A DNA stretch of 64,000 nt from Actinoplanes couchii (GTDB lineage Bacteria > Actinomycetota > Actinomycetes > Mycobacteriales > Micromonosporaceae). The notes below the pieces were generated by a model, which did not search any database, was not told where the DNA came from, and worked only from the letters and a program-made list of their open reading frames with translations. Positions 42,608 through 50,938 of this stretch are shown here, in pieces. A program made the position numbers and the translations under genes. The stretch lies in assembly GCF_016862075.1 (NCBI RefSeq), contig NZ_BOMG01000032.1, forward strand, positions 1 to 64,000. The letters are read 5' to 3'. How positions within the stretch are numbered: position 1 is the first letter of the stretch; each line of letters opens with the position of its first letter.

Positions 42608-44644
42608 TTATCCCGCGGCCGGCTGACCCGGCGCCGGCGGTTGCGGACCGCACAGCGAGCGGATCGCTCCCAGCAGCGTCGAGCGGGTGAACGGCTTCTC
42701 CAGCAGCATGCTGTTCTCGTCCAGGTGCAACTGCGGGCCGAGTGACGCCGCGGTGTACCCCGACATGTAGAGCACCGGCAGGTCCGGCTGGTGGGTGCGC
42801 AACGCGCCCGCCAGCTCCGGCCCGGTCATCGTCGGCATCACCACGTCGGTGATCAGCAGGTCCGGGCGGGCGCCGGAGGCCACCTGGGTGACCGCCATCA
42901 GCGCGTCGGTGGCCACCGCGATCTCGTAGCCGGCCGGTTCGATCAGCCGCCGCACCAGCTGCGCCACGTCCGGCTGGTCCTCGACGATCAGGACCCGGCC
43001 GATCACCGCGTTCTTCTTCTGGCCCTCGCCGGCCGTACCGGACTTCTGCTCGGCCGCCGGCAGGTAGATGTGCACCGTCGTACCCATCCGGGGCTGTGAC
43101 TCCAGCTCGATGTGGCCGCCCAGGTTCTGCACGATCCCGGCCGTCGTGGCCAGGCCCAGGCCGGACGCGGTCGGGCGGGTGGTGAAGAACGGCTCCAGCG
43201 CGCGCCGCCGGACCTCGTCCTCCATGCCCACGCCGGTGTCCGTGACGACCAGGTGCACCAGCTTGCCGGCCGGGGCGTTCTCGGCGGCCAGCTGACCGGG
43301 TTCGATCACCTCGTTGGTGGCCGCGACCCGGACCATGCCGCCGTGCAGCATCGCGTCCCGGGCGTTCGCGGCCAGGTTGACCAGCGCCTGCTCCAGCGGG
43401 CCCCGCTCGGCCTTCACCGGCCACACGTCCGGGCCGAACGCCAGGTCCAGGCCGATGTGCTCGCCCAGGGTCCGGCTGAACAGCGCCTGCACGTCGGTGA
43501 GCAGGTCCGGGATCGGGATCACCTCGGGCCGGTTGCCCTCGCTGCGGCCGAACGCCAGCAGCTGGTGGGTGAGCGTGCGCCCGGTGCCGACCGCGTCCAG
43601 GATGTCCTTGGCCAGCTGGTGGTGCGGCGAACTCTCGTCGGCCGTCGACAGGATCATGTCCGCTGAGCCGGCCACCACGGTCATCAGGTTGTTGAAGTCG
43701 TGCGACAGGCCGCCGATCAGCTGGCCCAGGCTGTCCAGCCGGCGCAGGTGGTCGAGCTGGCGCTTCAGGCCACGGGCGTCGATGTGATCGGTGGTGTCGG
43801 TGATCATGCAGAGGACGCCGATGAACTCGTGCGTCTCGTCCTGCACCGGCATCATGCTGATCCGCACGCTGCGCCGGGAACCGTCGGCCCGCATCAGCCG
43901 GGTCGCGCCGACCGTGGACCGCCCGGTCTTGCACTCGGCGATCCGCCGGTCCAGCTCCTTCTGGCCCACGTTGTCCAGGAAGCCGCGCAACGACACCCCG
44001 ATCAGCTCGGCCCGCGGCATGCCGAGGACCACCCCGATCGGCTCGTTGGCGTACGTCGCCACCCCGTGCGGGTCGAGCTGCAGCACCCCTTCCGGGATCG
44101 TCTCCAGCACCCGGCGGTACCGCTCCTCGGCCACCCGCAGCCGCTCCTGGGCGCGGGCACTGCTCACCGCCAGCGACAACTCGCCGGCGATGTCCCGGGC
44201 CAGCTCCACCTCCGGCGTCGAGTAGAAGGCGTCCTCGGTGTGCCGGGTCAGGATCAGATAGCCGATGTACGTGTTGTCCACGATCACCGGGCACAGCACC
44301 GCGGCGGTGATCTTCGCCTCCGGCGCCGCCAGCTCGGCCGCCGTCTCACCGGCCAGCACGATCGGGCGGCGGCTCGCGGCGAGAGTGGTCGAGTACTCGT
44401 TGTCCGGAGCCTGGCCGGCCCGGGACAGGGCCCGGGCCAGCGGTTCGGAACGTTCGTCGTCGAGATGGTGGTACGAGATCTCCTCGTACCGGCCGTCGTC
44501 GCGGAGCAGTTGGACACCCGCGCCGTCACCGATCATGTCGGCGGCGGCGCGAGCAGCCGTGGAGCGTACCTCGGCCGGATCCGCCGCAGCGCGGCTGAGC
44601 GCGAGGGCTAGGTCGGCGAGCGCGTACCGGAGGGGGTAAGCCAT
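42608..44644 (-). CDS. Hybrid sensor histidine kinase (GAF-PAS-HisKA-HATPase-REC)
   Basis: A 678-residue cytosolic kinase. A GAF-like domain (about 10-165) is followed by a PAS domain (ERYRRVLETIPEGVLQLDP, about 175-290), HisKA with His315 in GGLSHDFNN, an ATP-binding domain (VNLAANARDAM, VTDTGVGM, GLGLATTAGIVQNLGG) and a C-terminal receiver with Asp600 in LLITDVVMP. There are no membrane segments. Phosphate would pass internally from His to the receiver; no output domain or partner regulator is nearby. The start is uncertain (ATG 44644, 44653 or 44662), with no clear ribosome site at any. Confidence 0.9.
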   Translation of the reverse strand: MAYPLRYALADLALALSRAAADPAEVRSTAARAAADMIGDGAGVQLLRDDGRYEEISYHHLDDERSEPLARALSRAGQAPDNEYSTTLAASRRPIVLAGETAAELAAPEAKITAAVLCPVIVDNTYIGYLILTRHTEDAFYSTPEVELARDIAGELSLAVSSARAQERLRVAEERYRRVLETIPEGVLQLDPHGVATYANEPIGVVLGMPRAELIGVSLRGFLDNVGQKELDRRIAECKTGRSTVGATRLMRADGSRRSVRISMMPVQDETHEFIGVLCMITDTTDHIDARGLKRQLDHLRRLDSLGQLIGGLSHDFNNLMTVVAGSADMILSTADESSPHHQLAKDILDAVGTGRTLTHQLLAFGRSEGNRPEVIPIPDLLTDVQALFSRTLGEHIGLDLAFGPDVWPVKAERGPLEQALVNLAANARDAMLHGGMVRVAATNEVIEPGQLAAENAPAGKLVHLVVTDTGVGMEDEVRRRALEPFFTTRPTASGLGLATTAGIVQNLGGHIELESQPRMGTTVHIYLPAAEQKSGTAGEGQKKNAVIGRVLIVEDQPDVAQLVRRLIEPAGYEIAVATDALMAVTQVASGARPDLLITDVVMPTMTGPELAGALRTHQPDLPVLYMSGYTAASLGPQLHLDENSMLLEKPFTRSTLLGAIRSLCGPQPPAPGQPAAG

Positions 44645-44707
44645 GACACCCATGAGCAACATGATTCGGGTTTGGCGCGGCCCGCGCGGCCGATTTGCCG
44701 GAATTGG

Positions 44708-45652
44708 TCAGGCGAACAGGGCGCTCACCGACTCGCCGTTGTGGATCCGGCGGATCGCCTCGGCCAGCGCCGGGCCCACCGAGATCACCGTCAGCTTGTC
44801 GGTCGCCTTCTCCGCCGGGATCGGCACCGTGTTCGTGCAGACGATCTCCTCGATCTCCTTCTCCGCGGACAGCCGCTTGATCGCGTCGTCGGTGAACAGG
44901 CCGTGGGTACACGCCACCCGGACACTGCGCACGTTTCGCTCCCGCAGCCGGGCCAGCAGCTCGAACACCGTGCTGCCCTTGGCGATCTCGTCGTCCAGCA
45001 CGATCACGTCCCGGTCGGCGACCTCACCGATCACCGAGCTGATCACCACCTTGTCGTCGGCGTACCGCTGCTTCGCACCGGCCGCCACCTCGACACCGAG
45101 CATCCGGGCGAACGCCGCCGCCTCCTTGGCGTTACCCAGGTCCGGGGAGACCACGACGGTGTTGCTCAGGTCGTACCCGCGGAAATGGTTGGCCAGCTCC
45201 CGCAGCGCGTGCAGGTGATCGACCGGGATGTTGAAGAAGCCGTGCACCTGCGGCGAGTGCAGCGTCATCGCCAGCACCCGGTCCGCGCCGGCGGTGGTCA
45301 GCAGGTCGGCGACCAGACGGCCACCTATCGAGATGCGCGGGGCGTCCTTCTTGTCGCTGCGGGCGTAGGCGTAGTGCGGCAGCACCACGGTGATCCGGCC
45401 CGCCGACGCACCCCGCGCCGCGTTGAGCATGAACAACAGCTCGGCCAGATGCTCCTGGGTCGGAGGAACCATCGGCTGGATCAGGAAGACGTCACGTTCC
45501 CGGCAGTTCCCCTGCAACTGCACCTCGATGCAGTCGTTGGCGAACCTGTCGATCCGGGTCGGCATCAGCGGTACACCGAGGTGCTCGCAGATCTCCTTGG
45601 CGAGTTCAGGATGGGCAGATCCGGTGAAAACGGCGATGTCACGCACGCCCAC
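44708..45652 (-). CDS. prs: Ribose-phosphate pyrophosphokinase
   Basis: A 314-residue PRPP synthetase homologue: N-terminal FTGSAHPELAKEICEHLGV, the pyrophosphate-binding LPHYAYARSDKKDAPR flexible loop, and VSPDLGNAKEAAAFA. The PRPP loop reads VIVLDDEIAKGST, where most class I enzymes have DDxIDTGGT, so this may be a diverged paralogue rather than the housekeeping copy. It makes PRPP from ribose-5-phosphate and ATP for nucleotide and NAD synthesis. It starts with GTG at 45652 (GTG 45646 also possible), 56 bases upstream of the divergent ABC gene. Confidence 0.88.
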   Translation of the reverse strand: MGVRDIAVFTGSAHPELAKEICEHLGVPLMPTRIDRFANDCIEVQLQGNCRERDVFLIQPMVPPTQEHLAELLFMLNAARGASAGRITVVLPHYAYARSDKKDAPRISIGGRLVADLLTTAGADRVLAMTLHSPQVHGFFNIPVDHLHALRELANHFRGYDLSNTVVVSPDLGNAKEAAAFARMLGVEVAAGAKQRYADDKVVISSVIGEVADRDVIVLDDEIAKGSTVFELLARLRERNVRSVRVACTHGLFTDDAIKRLSAEKEIEEIVCTNTVPIPAEKATDKLTVISVGPALAEAIRRIHNGESVSALFA

Positions 45653-45711
45653 ACGATAAGTGGCGCCCCGCGGGGTCGCGACGCCGGTCCCGCTGCCGTT
45701 AACGTGGCCAC

Positions 45712-46554
45712 ATGAACGGACTCGCCGTCGCCTGTCGCCGAGTGGTCCACATCTACCGCGCCGAGGCCGGTGACGTCGTCGCCCTCGCCGGCGTCGACCT
45801 GTCCATCGCGCCCGGCGAGACCATCGCCCTGGTCGGCCCGTCCGGCTCCGGCAAGTCCACGCTGATCGCCCTGCTCGCCGGTCTGATGCGCCCGTCCGCC
45901 GGCCGCATCAACATCGGCACCTACGACATGGGCAAACTCTCCGACGGCGAGATCTCCCGGCTGCGCGGCACCGAGGTCGGCGTGGTCCTGCAAGGGGCGG
46001 CCCGCAACCTTCTGCCGTACGCCAGCCTGCACCGCAACATCTGGCTCGCCCAGCGCCGGGCCGCACACACCCGCGGCATCCAGCTCGACGACCCGGACCG
46101 CATCCTCGACCTGGTCGGCCTCCCCGGCCAGGGCCGCCGCAAACTCGCCGACCTCACCCCCGGTGGCCGCCAGCGCGCCGCCGTGGCCGTCGGGATAGCC
46201 ACCGGCCCCGGCCTGCTCCTGGTCGACGAGCCCACCAGCCGCCTGGACACCGCCGGCCGCGACGAGGTGCTGGACGCCCTGGAGACGGTCAACACCGAAC
46301 GCCAGACCACGATCGTGGTGGTCACCCACGACAACGAGGTGGGCGCCCGCCTGGGCCGGGCGGTGACGATCCGCGACGGCCGGGTCGGAGCCGAGGGCCG
46401 CGACGGCCAGGACTTCGCAGTGGTGGCCGGCGACGGCACGGTCCAGTTGCCCCCCGAGGTCCTGGGCAACTACCCACCGGGCACGCTGTTCACCGTCCAG
46501 CACATCGACGGCGAGGTGACCCTGCTCCCGTCCAGCCACGACACTCCGGTCTGA
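45712..46554 (+). CDS. ABC transporter ATP-binding protein with altered signature
   Basis: A 280-residue ATPase of the LolD/MacB type. Walker A is GPSGSGKST, the Q-loop VVLQG, Walker B LLLVDEPTS and the H-loop VVTHD. The signature that should read LSGGQ is LTPGGRQ, an unusual change that may lower activity. A C-terminal extension of about 55 residues follows the ATPase core. It should serve the FtsX-like permeases encoded further right, although it is on the other strand. The gap from 46555 to 46818 has no recognisable gene. Confidence 0.88.
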   Translation: MNGLAVACRRVVHIYRAEAGDVVALAGVDLSIAPGETIALVGPSGSGKSTLIALLAGLMRPSAGRINIGTYDMGKLSDGEISRLRGTEVGVVLQGAARNLLPYASLHRNIWLAQRRAAHTRGIQLDDPDRILDLVGLPGQGRRKLADLTPGGRQRAAVAVGIATGPGLLLVDEPTSRLDTAGRDEVLDALETVNTERQTTIVVVTHDNEVGARLGRAVTIRDGRVGAEGRDGQDFAVVAGDGTVQLPPEVLGNYPPGTLFTVQHIDGEVTLLPSSHDTPV

Positions 46555-46818
46555 GATTCCCCCACCAGGACCACCCCTTTTCTTCCGGTACGCCCACCCT
46601 CCGCACCTGACGCCGCCCGGCATCCACCCAGCACCGCTTCCGGATTCCCCACCACCGTCAGCGCCACCAGGGGTCACGAGCCCTCGCCCGGCCTGTGTTC
46701 CCGCACCACCACCCGCCACGCCACCCCACATCCACGCCGAAGTCCTCGGGCCCGGTGACCGCGAGCCGACGCGACGCGGGGCGGTGGGTCAGGGGGTGGG
46801 GGCTTCGGTCTCGTCAGG

Positions 46819-47472
46819 TCATGGGCGGGGCCAGGTGGCGACTCCGTCGGCCAGGTGTAGTTCGCGGTCGCAGGCTGCGGCTGCTTCTGGGTCGTGGGTG
46901 GCGAAGACCACGGCTGCGCCTCGGGTCGCCTCGGCTCTCAGCAGGTCGAGGACTCGCTGGCGGTTGGCGGCGTCGAGTTCGCTGGTCACCTCGTCGGCCA
47001 GGACCACGTCGCCGTGCAGTGCCAAGCCCCGGGCCAGGGCGGTGCGCTGCTGCTGGCCGCCGGAGAGTTCGTCGATCAGCTGGTTGGCCTGGCCGGAGAG
47101 TCCGAGCGCCTCCAGGGTCTCGGCGGTCCGGCGGCGGGCGTCGGCCGGGGTACCTCCGGTGGCGATCACCGCCACCGACACGTTCTCCGCCGCGGTCAGG
47201 ATCGCCGCGAGGCCGTTGTCCTGCGGAATCAGCACCACCCCGAGGGAGACCGCCTGATCCCGCCCGGTCAGCGGCACCCCGTCCACCGCGATCGTCCCGG
47301 CGCGGGCCGGAAGGATTCCCGCCATGGCGTTGAGCAGGGTGGTCTTGCCGGCCCCGGAGGTCCCGGTGACGGCCAGTACCTCCCCGGCCCGCGCCGTGAC
47401 CGTGACATCGCTGAGCACGGCGTCCCCGTCGCCGTAGCCGAAGGCCGCACCTTCAACGCTCAAAGTCCGCAC
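46819..47472 (-). CDS. ABC transporter ATP-binding protein
   Basis: A 217-residue LolD/MacB-type ATPase with Walker A GTSGAGKTT, intact signature LSGGQQQR, Walker B VVLADEVTSELD and H-loop FATHD. GAGGAGGGGG before the GTG at 47472 is strong. It lies downstream of the two large FtsX-like permeases on the same strand, although a 478-base repeat-rich gap intervenes, so it is the likely energy source for them. Confidence 0.9.
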   Translation of the reverse strand: MRTLSVEGAAFGYGDGDAVLSDVTVTARAGEVLAVTGTSGAGKTTLLNAMAGILPARAGTIAVDGVPLTGRDQAVSLGVVLIPQDNGLAAILTAAENVSVAVIATGGTPADARRRTAETLEALGLSGQANQLIDELSGGQQQRTALARGLALHGDVVLADEVTSELDAANRQRVLDLLRAEATRGAAVVFATHDPEAAAACDRELHLADGVATWPRP

Positions 47473-47950
47473 GACTCCCCCTCCTCATCGTTTCCACCCG
47501 GCGCAACCGCCCGAAAATTGTGGCAACCCCGCAGGCGCCCTCTCCACCAACGACCACAATCCGGACACGGCAAGCCAAAGGCCGAAAGCCAGCCGGCGCC
47601 CGGCGCCCGGTGCCCGGTGCCCGGCGGCCGGCGGCCGGCGGCCGGTGCCCGGCGGCCGGTGCCCGGCGGCCGGCGGCCGGTGGCCGGTGCCCGGCGGCCG
47701 GTGGCCGGTGCCCGGCGGCCGGTGGCCGGTGCCCGGCGGCCGGTGCCCGGCGGCCGGAAAGCCAACCGCCAGAAGGACAGGCGCCAGAGGGTGGGATCGG
47801 CCGGTGACCGTGGCAGGCCGGACCGAAGAAGGGCACCAGCCGGTGGGCGCGGAAGACCGGGCCGAAAAGCGAAACCAGCCGGTGGGCCGGGCCGAGGGGC
47901 GGGATCCGCCGGTGGGCGACACCGGAGGGGGGCCGGCGGGCGGGAATCGG
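47473..47950. repeat. Gene-free GC-rich repeat region
   Basis: No gene is supported here. From about 47585 to 47757 the DNA consists of reshuffled CCGGCGGCCGGTGCCC and GCCGGTGGCCGGTG blocks, with a clear 21-bp period at 47677-47753 (four copies). All six frames are open through it, giving false proline/glycine/arginine-rich ORFs. The remainder (47758-47950) is GC-rich with a looser GGCCGGTGGGC repetition. Confidence 0.85.
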
Positions 47951-50938
47951 TCATCGGCGTTCGATTCGGCGGCGTAGGTCTCGGCCTCCCAGGAACGCGA
48001 CCAGCAACTCGACGGCCAGGACCGCGCCGGTTGCGGCCAGGAGGGCGAGCAGGCCGGGGCGGGACGGCAGCGGCACGTCGGGTGGGGTGAGGCCGGCCAG
48101 CGGCAGGGCCCAACCGGTCAGCCGCCAGGTCGCGGCGGCCACCAGGACTCCGACGGCGGTGGCGATGACCACCAGCACCGGGTACGTCCACAGGGTGGCC
48201 TGGCCGGCCGGGCCGGATCGCAACCCCTGGGTGCGCAGTGCCGTCAGGTCCTCGGTGCGGCGGATCCGGTCGACGGCCACGGTCAGGGCCAGCGCGCCGG
48301 CCCCCAGCAGCGCTGCCAGGACCGCGGCCAGCAGGTGGAACCAGAGGGCGATCGCCGGGCCCTGCTGGTCCAGGCCGGCGCGGACGTCCGCGGCCGTGGT
48401 GTCGGAGACGATCACCAGGCCGTGGGTGGCCATCCGGTCGGCGACGTCGGCGGGGGCGGCGGGCCCCAGCCACACCTGCGGGTCGATCACCGGTTTCGGG
48501 TCGACGGCGAGGCGGTCGAGGTACTCCAGGTCGACCAGGGCCGACTCCCGCCCGGCGGCGGGCACCGCGGGCAGGTCGGCGGCGTCGTCGAGCAGGACGC
48601 CGACCGGTGCCACGCCGGTGATCGACGGGTCGGCGGGGCGGGTGCCGGCGAACGCCATCGGCAGCGGGTACGGCGTGACCACCGGCTGGATCCAGACGAC
48701 CTCGGCGACACTCGCGGTGACCTGGACGTCGGCGCGCAGCCCGTCGGGGGCGGCGGAGAGACGGCCCAGCCCGGCGGTACGCCAGCCGGCGGCGTCGGTA
48801 AGCGTCACCGGAACCGTCGTATTCAGCTGGTGGAAGGTCACCTGCCCGGTGATGGTGGAGCCGCCGCCCGCGCCGGAGAGCCGGATGCCGTTGATCCGGC
48901 AGCCGTCCCGGCAGACCTCGGTGCGCTGGTAGTAGCTGTGCCTGCCGTTCTTGAGGAAGCCCATCTCGACGAGGGCGTCGCCGTGCCCGGCCAGGGACGA
49001 CACCGAGACGACCATCCGCATCTCCCCCGGGGTGGAGACGGTCGCGTCGATCAGGATGTCCCGGGATGCGAGCGCCGGTGGATCGGCGGCGGCCGGGTGC
49101 AGGATCCGGTGCACGTCGCGCGGGTCGCGGGCTCCGGCGGGCCAGGCGGCGACGGCGGCGAGCCGTTCGGTGTCGACGGCGAGACCGGGCACGGACACGC
49201 TGCCGCCCGGTAGGCGTACCGCGGCCATCGCCCAGGCGCCGTCGGGGTCGAGGGCCCGGACGGCGGTGAGCAGCTGGCGGCGGGTGAGCGGCTGGACGGT
49301 GACGACCCGGTCGGCGCCGAGGCCGACGTCCGCCGCGACGGCCCGGCCACGGTCGGCGGTGTCGACCGCCCCGACCGCGTAGGCGGCGACCGCCGCGGTG
49401 GCGACGAGCAGCGCGAACAGGCGGCCGGCGCCGGGCCGGCGGGACAGTTGCAGCCCGGCCAGGGCCAGACCGAGGCGGCCCCGGTTCAGCGCCCGGACGG
49501 CCAGCAGGTTCACCACCGGGAGCAGCAGCCGGGCGGCCACCAGGGCGAGCGCCAGCACGATGAAGGCGGGCGCGAACATGCCGACGCCGGTGAGGGGTTC
49601 GCCGGAGAGCGCGAACTGGACGCCGGTGGCCACGGCGAGCGCCGCCACCACGGCTTCGGCGGCGGCGATGCGCCGGTGGTCGCGGGCCGGGGCGCGGCGG
49701 AGCAGCCGGGTGACCGGGCTGACGAGTTGCCGGCGCTGGGCGACGACCGCGGCGATCAGTGCCGCCACGGCGGCGAGTGGCGCGTACCGCAGGGAGGTGA
49801 TCGCCGGGTCGGCGCCGACTCCCGGGAACAGCGCCGCCGACACCGCGTTGACCAGCAGTTGCCCGGCGAGGCAGCCGGCCACCGCGCCGGCCAGGACCGC
49901 GGTCAGGCTCTCCCCGGTCGCCAGCCACCAGCGGGTCCACCAGCGGGCGCCGCGCAACGCGACCACGGCCAGTTCGCTCTGCCGGCCCTCGGCGCCGTAA
50001 CCGACGGTGAGGTAGATGGTGAAGCAGGCGAGCAGCACCAGGGGCACCGCGATGACCGGCACGAGCAGCCGGGCCGCCGCCCGGCCCTGGTCGATCCGGT
50101 CGAGCAGCCGCGGGATCCCGCTGTCGAACTGGATCCGGTCGAGTTCCAGCGCGGTCGCTTCCAGCCGGGCCACGTCGGCCCGCAGGTCGTCGAGCCGGTC
50201 GATGTCGACGGTGCCGGGCCGGGCGAGGCCGTCGATGGTCAGCAGGGTGGTGGTGCGTTCCATCGTGTCGAGGGTGACGGCGTTGGTGAACGCGGGCTCG
50301 CCGGAGCTGACGCCGGTGCCGCTGACGAAGTAGCCGTGCAGCCCCCAGTAGCCGTCGGCGGGGTCGATCGCCCGGTAGGTGCCGGCCACGGTCATCGGTT
50401 TCGGCGCGGCCGCGGCCATCCAGGTGGGTGGGCGGGACTGGTCGTCCTGGCGGGCGGCGGTGAGCTCGACGGAGTCGCCGGGGGTCAGCCCTCGGCGCTG
50501 TGCGGTGCGCTCGCCGATGAGCACCTCGCCCTCGCCGGCCAGGCAGCGCCCGCTGACGATCCGGACGTGGGCGCAGATCTCCTGACGGAAGACGACCCGG
50601 GTGGCGAAGTCGGTGGTCTCCTCCAGGCCGACGGCGGGCACCTCAGCGGCGTGGTGGTAGGTGAACCCGGGCAGGGTGAGCAGCACGGTGCCGACGTCGG
50701 GGAAGGCGATGCCGGCCGAGCTGGTGGTCTCGTCCAACGTGTCGGTGGTCCGGCGTAGGACCAGGCTGAGTTCGTTGTCGGGGGCGGTGGCGATCTGCCC
50801 GGCGGCGATGGCCCGCTCGGCGGCGACCAGGTAGGCCGGGGCGGCGACCGCGGAGGCGACCGCCAGCAGAGCAAGCAGGGCGAGGGTGACCGCCTGCCCC
50901 CGGCGGGTCCAGACCATGGCGAGGACCAGCGAGATCAT
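47951..50938 (-). CDS. Large FtsX-like ABC permease 2
   Basis: A 995-residue membrane protein with the FtsX/MacB topology in duplicate: an N-terminal segment (SLVLAMVWTRRGQAVTLALLALLAVASA), a large extracytoplasmic domain, a three-segment cluster (about 275-420), further segments near 480-570, a second extracytoplasmic part, and C-terminal segments (LAAVLAALLGAGALALTVAV). The ATG at 50938 overlaps the stop of permease 1 as ATGA. Such paired permeases act with LolD-like ATPases in lipoprotein or peptide extrusion; the substrate is not evident. It carries paired cysteines (ICAHVRIVSGRC, EVCRDGC) outside. Confidence 0.88.
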   Translation of the reverse strand: MISLVLAMVWTRRGQAVTLALLALLAVASAVAAPAYLVAAERAIAAGQIATAPDNELSLVLRRTTDTLDETTSSAGIAFPDVGTVLLTLPGFTYHHAAEVPAVGLEETTDFATRVVFRQEICAHVRIVSGRCLAGEGEVLIGERTAQRRGLTPGDSVELTAARQDDQSRPPTWMAAAAPKPMTVAGTYRAIDPADGYWGLHGYFVSGTGVSSGEPAFTNAVTLDTMERTTTLLTIDGLARPGTVDIDRLDDLRADVARLEATALELDRIQFDSGIPRLLDRIDQGRAAARLLVPVIAVPLVLLACFTIYLTVGYGAEGRQSELAVVALRGARWWTRWWLATGESLTAVLAGAVAGCLAGQLLVNAVSAALFPGVGADPAITSLRYAPLAAVAALIAAVVAQRRQLVSPVTRLLRRAPARDHRRIAAAEAVVAALAVATGVQFALSGEPLTGVGMFAPAFIVLALALVAARLLLPVVNLLAVRALNRGRLGLALAGLQLSRRPGAGRLFALLVATAAVAAYAVGAVDTADRGRAVAADVGLGADRVVTVQPLTRRQLLTAVRALDPDGAWAMAAVRLPGGSVSVPGLAVDTERLAAVAAWPAGARDPRDVHRILHPAAADPPALASRDILIDATVSTPGEMRMVVSVSSLAGHGDALVEMGFLKNGRHSYYQRTEVCRDGCRINGIRLSGAGGGSTITGQVTFHQLNTTVPVTLTDAAGWRTAGLGRLSAAPDGLRADVQVTASVAEVVWIQPVVTPYPLPMAFAGTRPADPSITGVAPVGVLLDDAADLPAVPAAGRESALVDLEYLDRLAVDPKPVIDPQVWLGPAAPADVADRMATHGLVIVSDTTAADVRAGLDQQGPAIALWFHLLAAVLAALLGAGALALTVAVDRIRRTEDLTALRTQGLRSGPAGQATLWTYPVLVVIATAVGVLVAAATWRLTGWALPLAGLTPPDVPLPSRPGLLALLAATGAVLAVELLVAFLGGRDLRRRIERR

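Noticed and set aside
46555..46818. Gene between the two ABC ATPases
   Set aside because: Only shadow frames of the neighbours run through it; no start, signal or motif is visible.
47460..49940. An 826-residue minus-strand open frame and other long Pro/Arg/Gly-rich frames over 46894-48090
   Set aside because: They arise from GC-rich DNA and the 21-bp array, overlap the clear FtsX-like permease gene in another frame, and show no domain or ribosome site.
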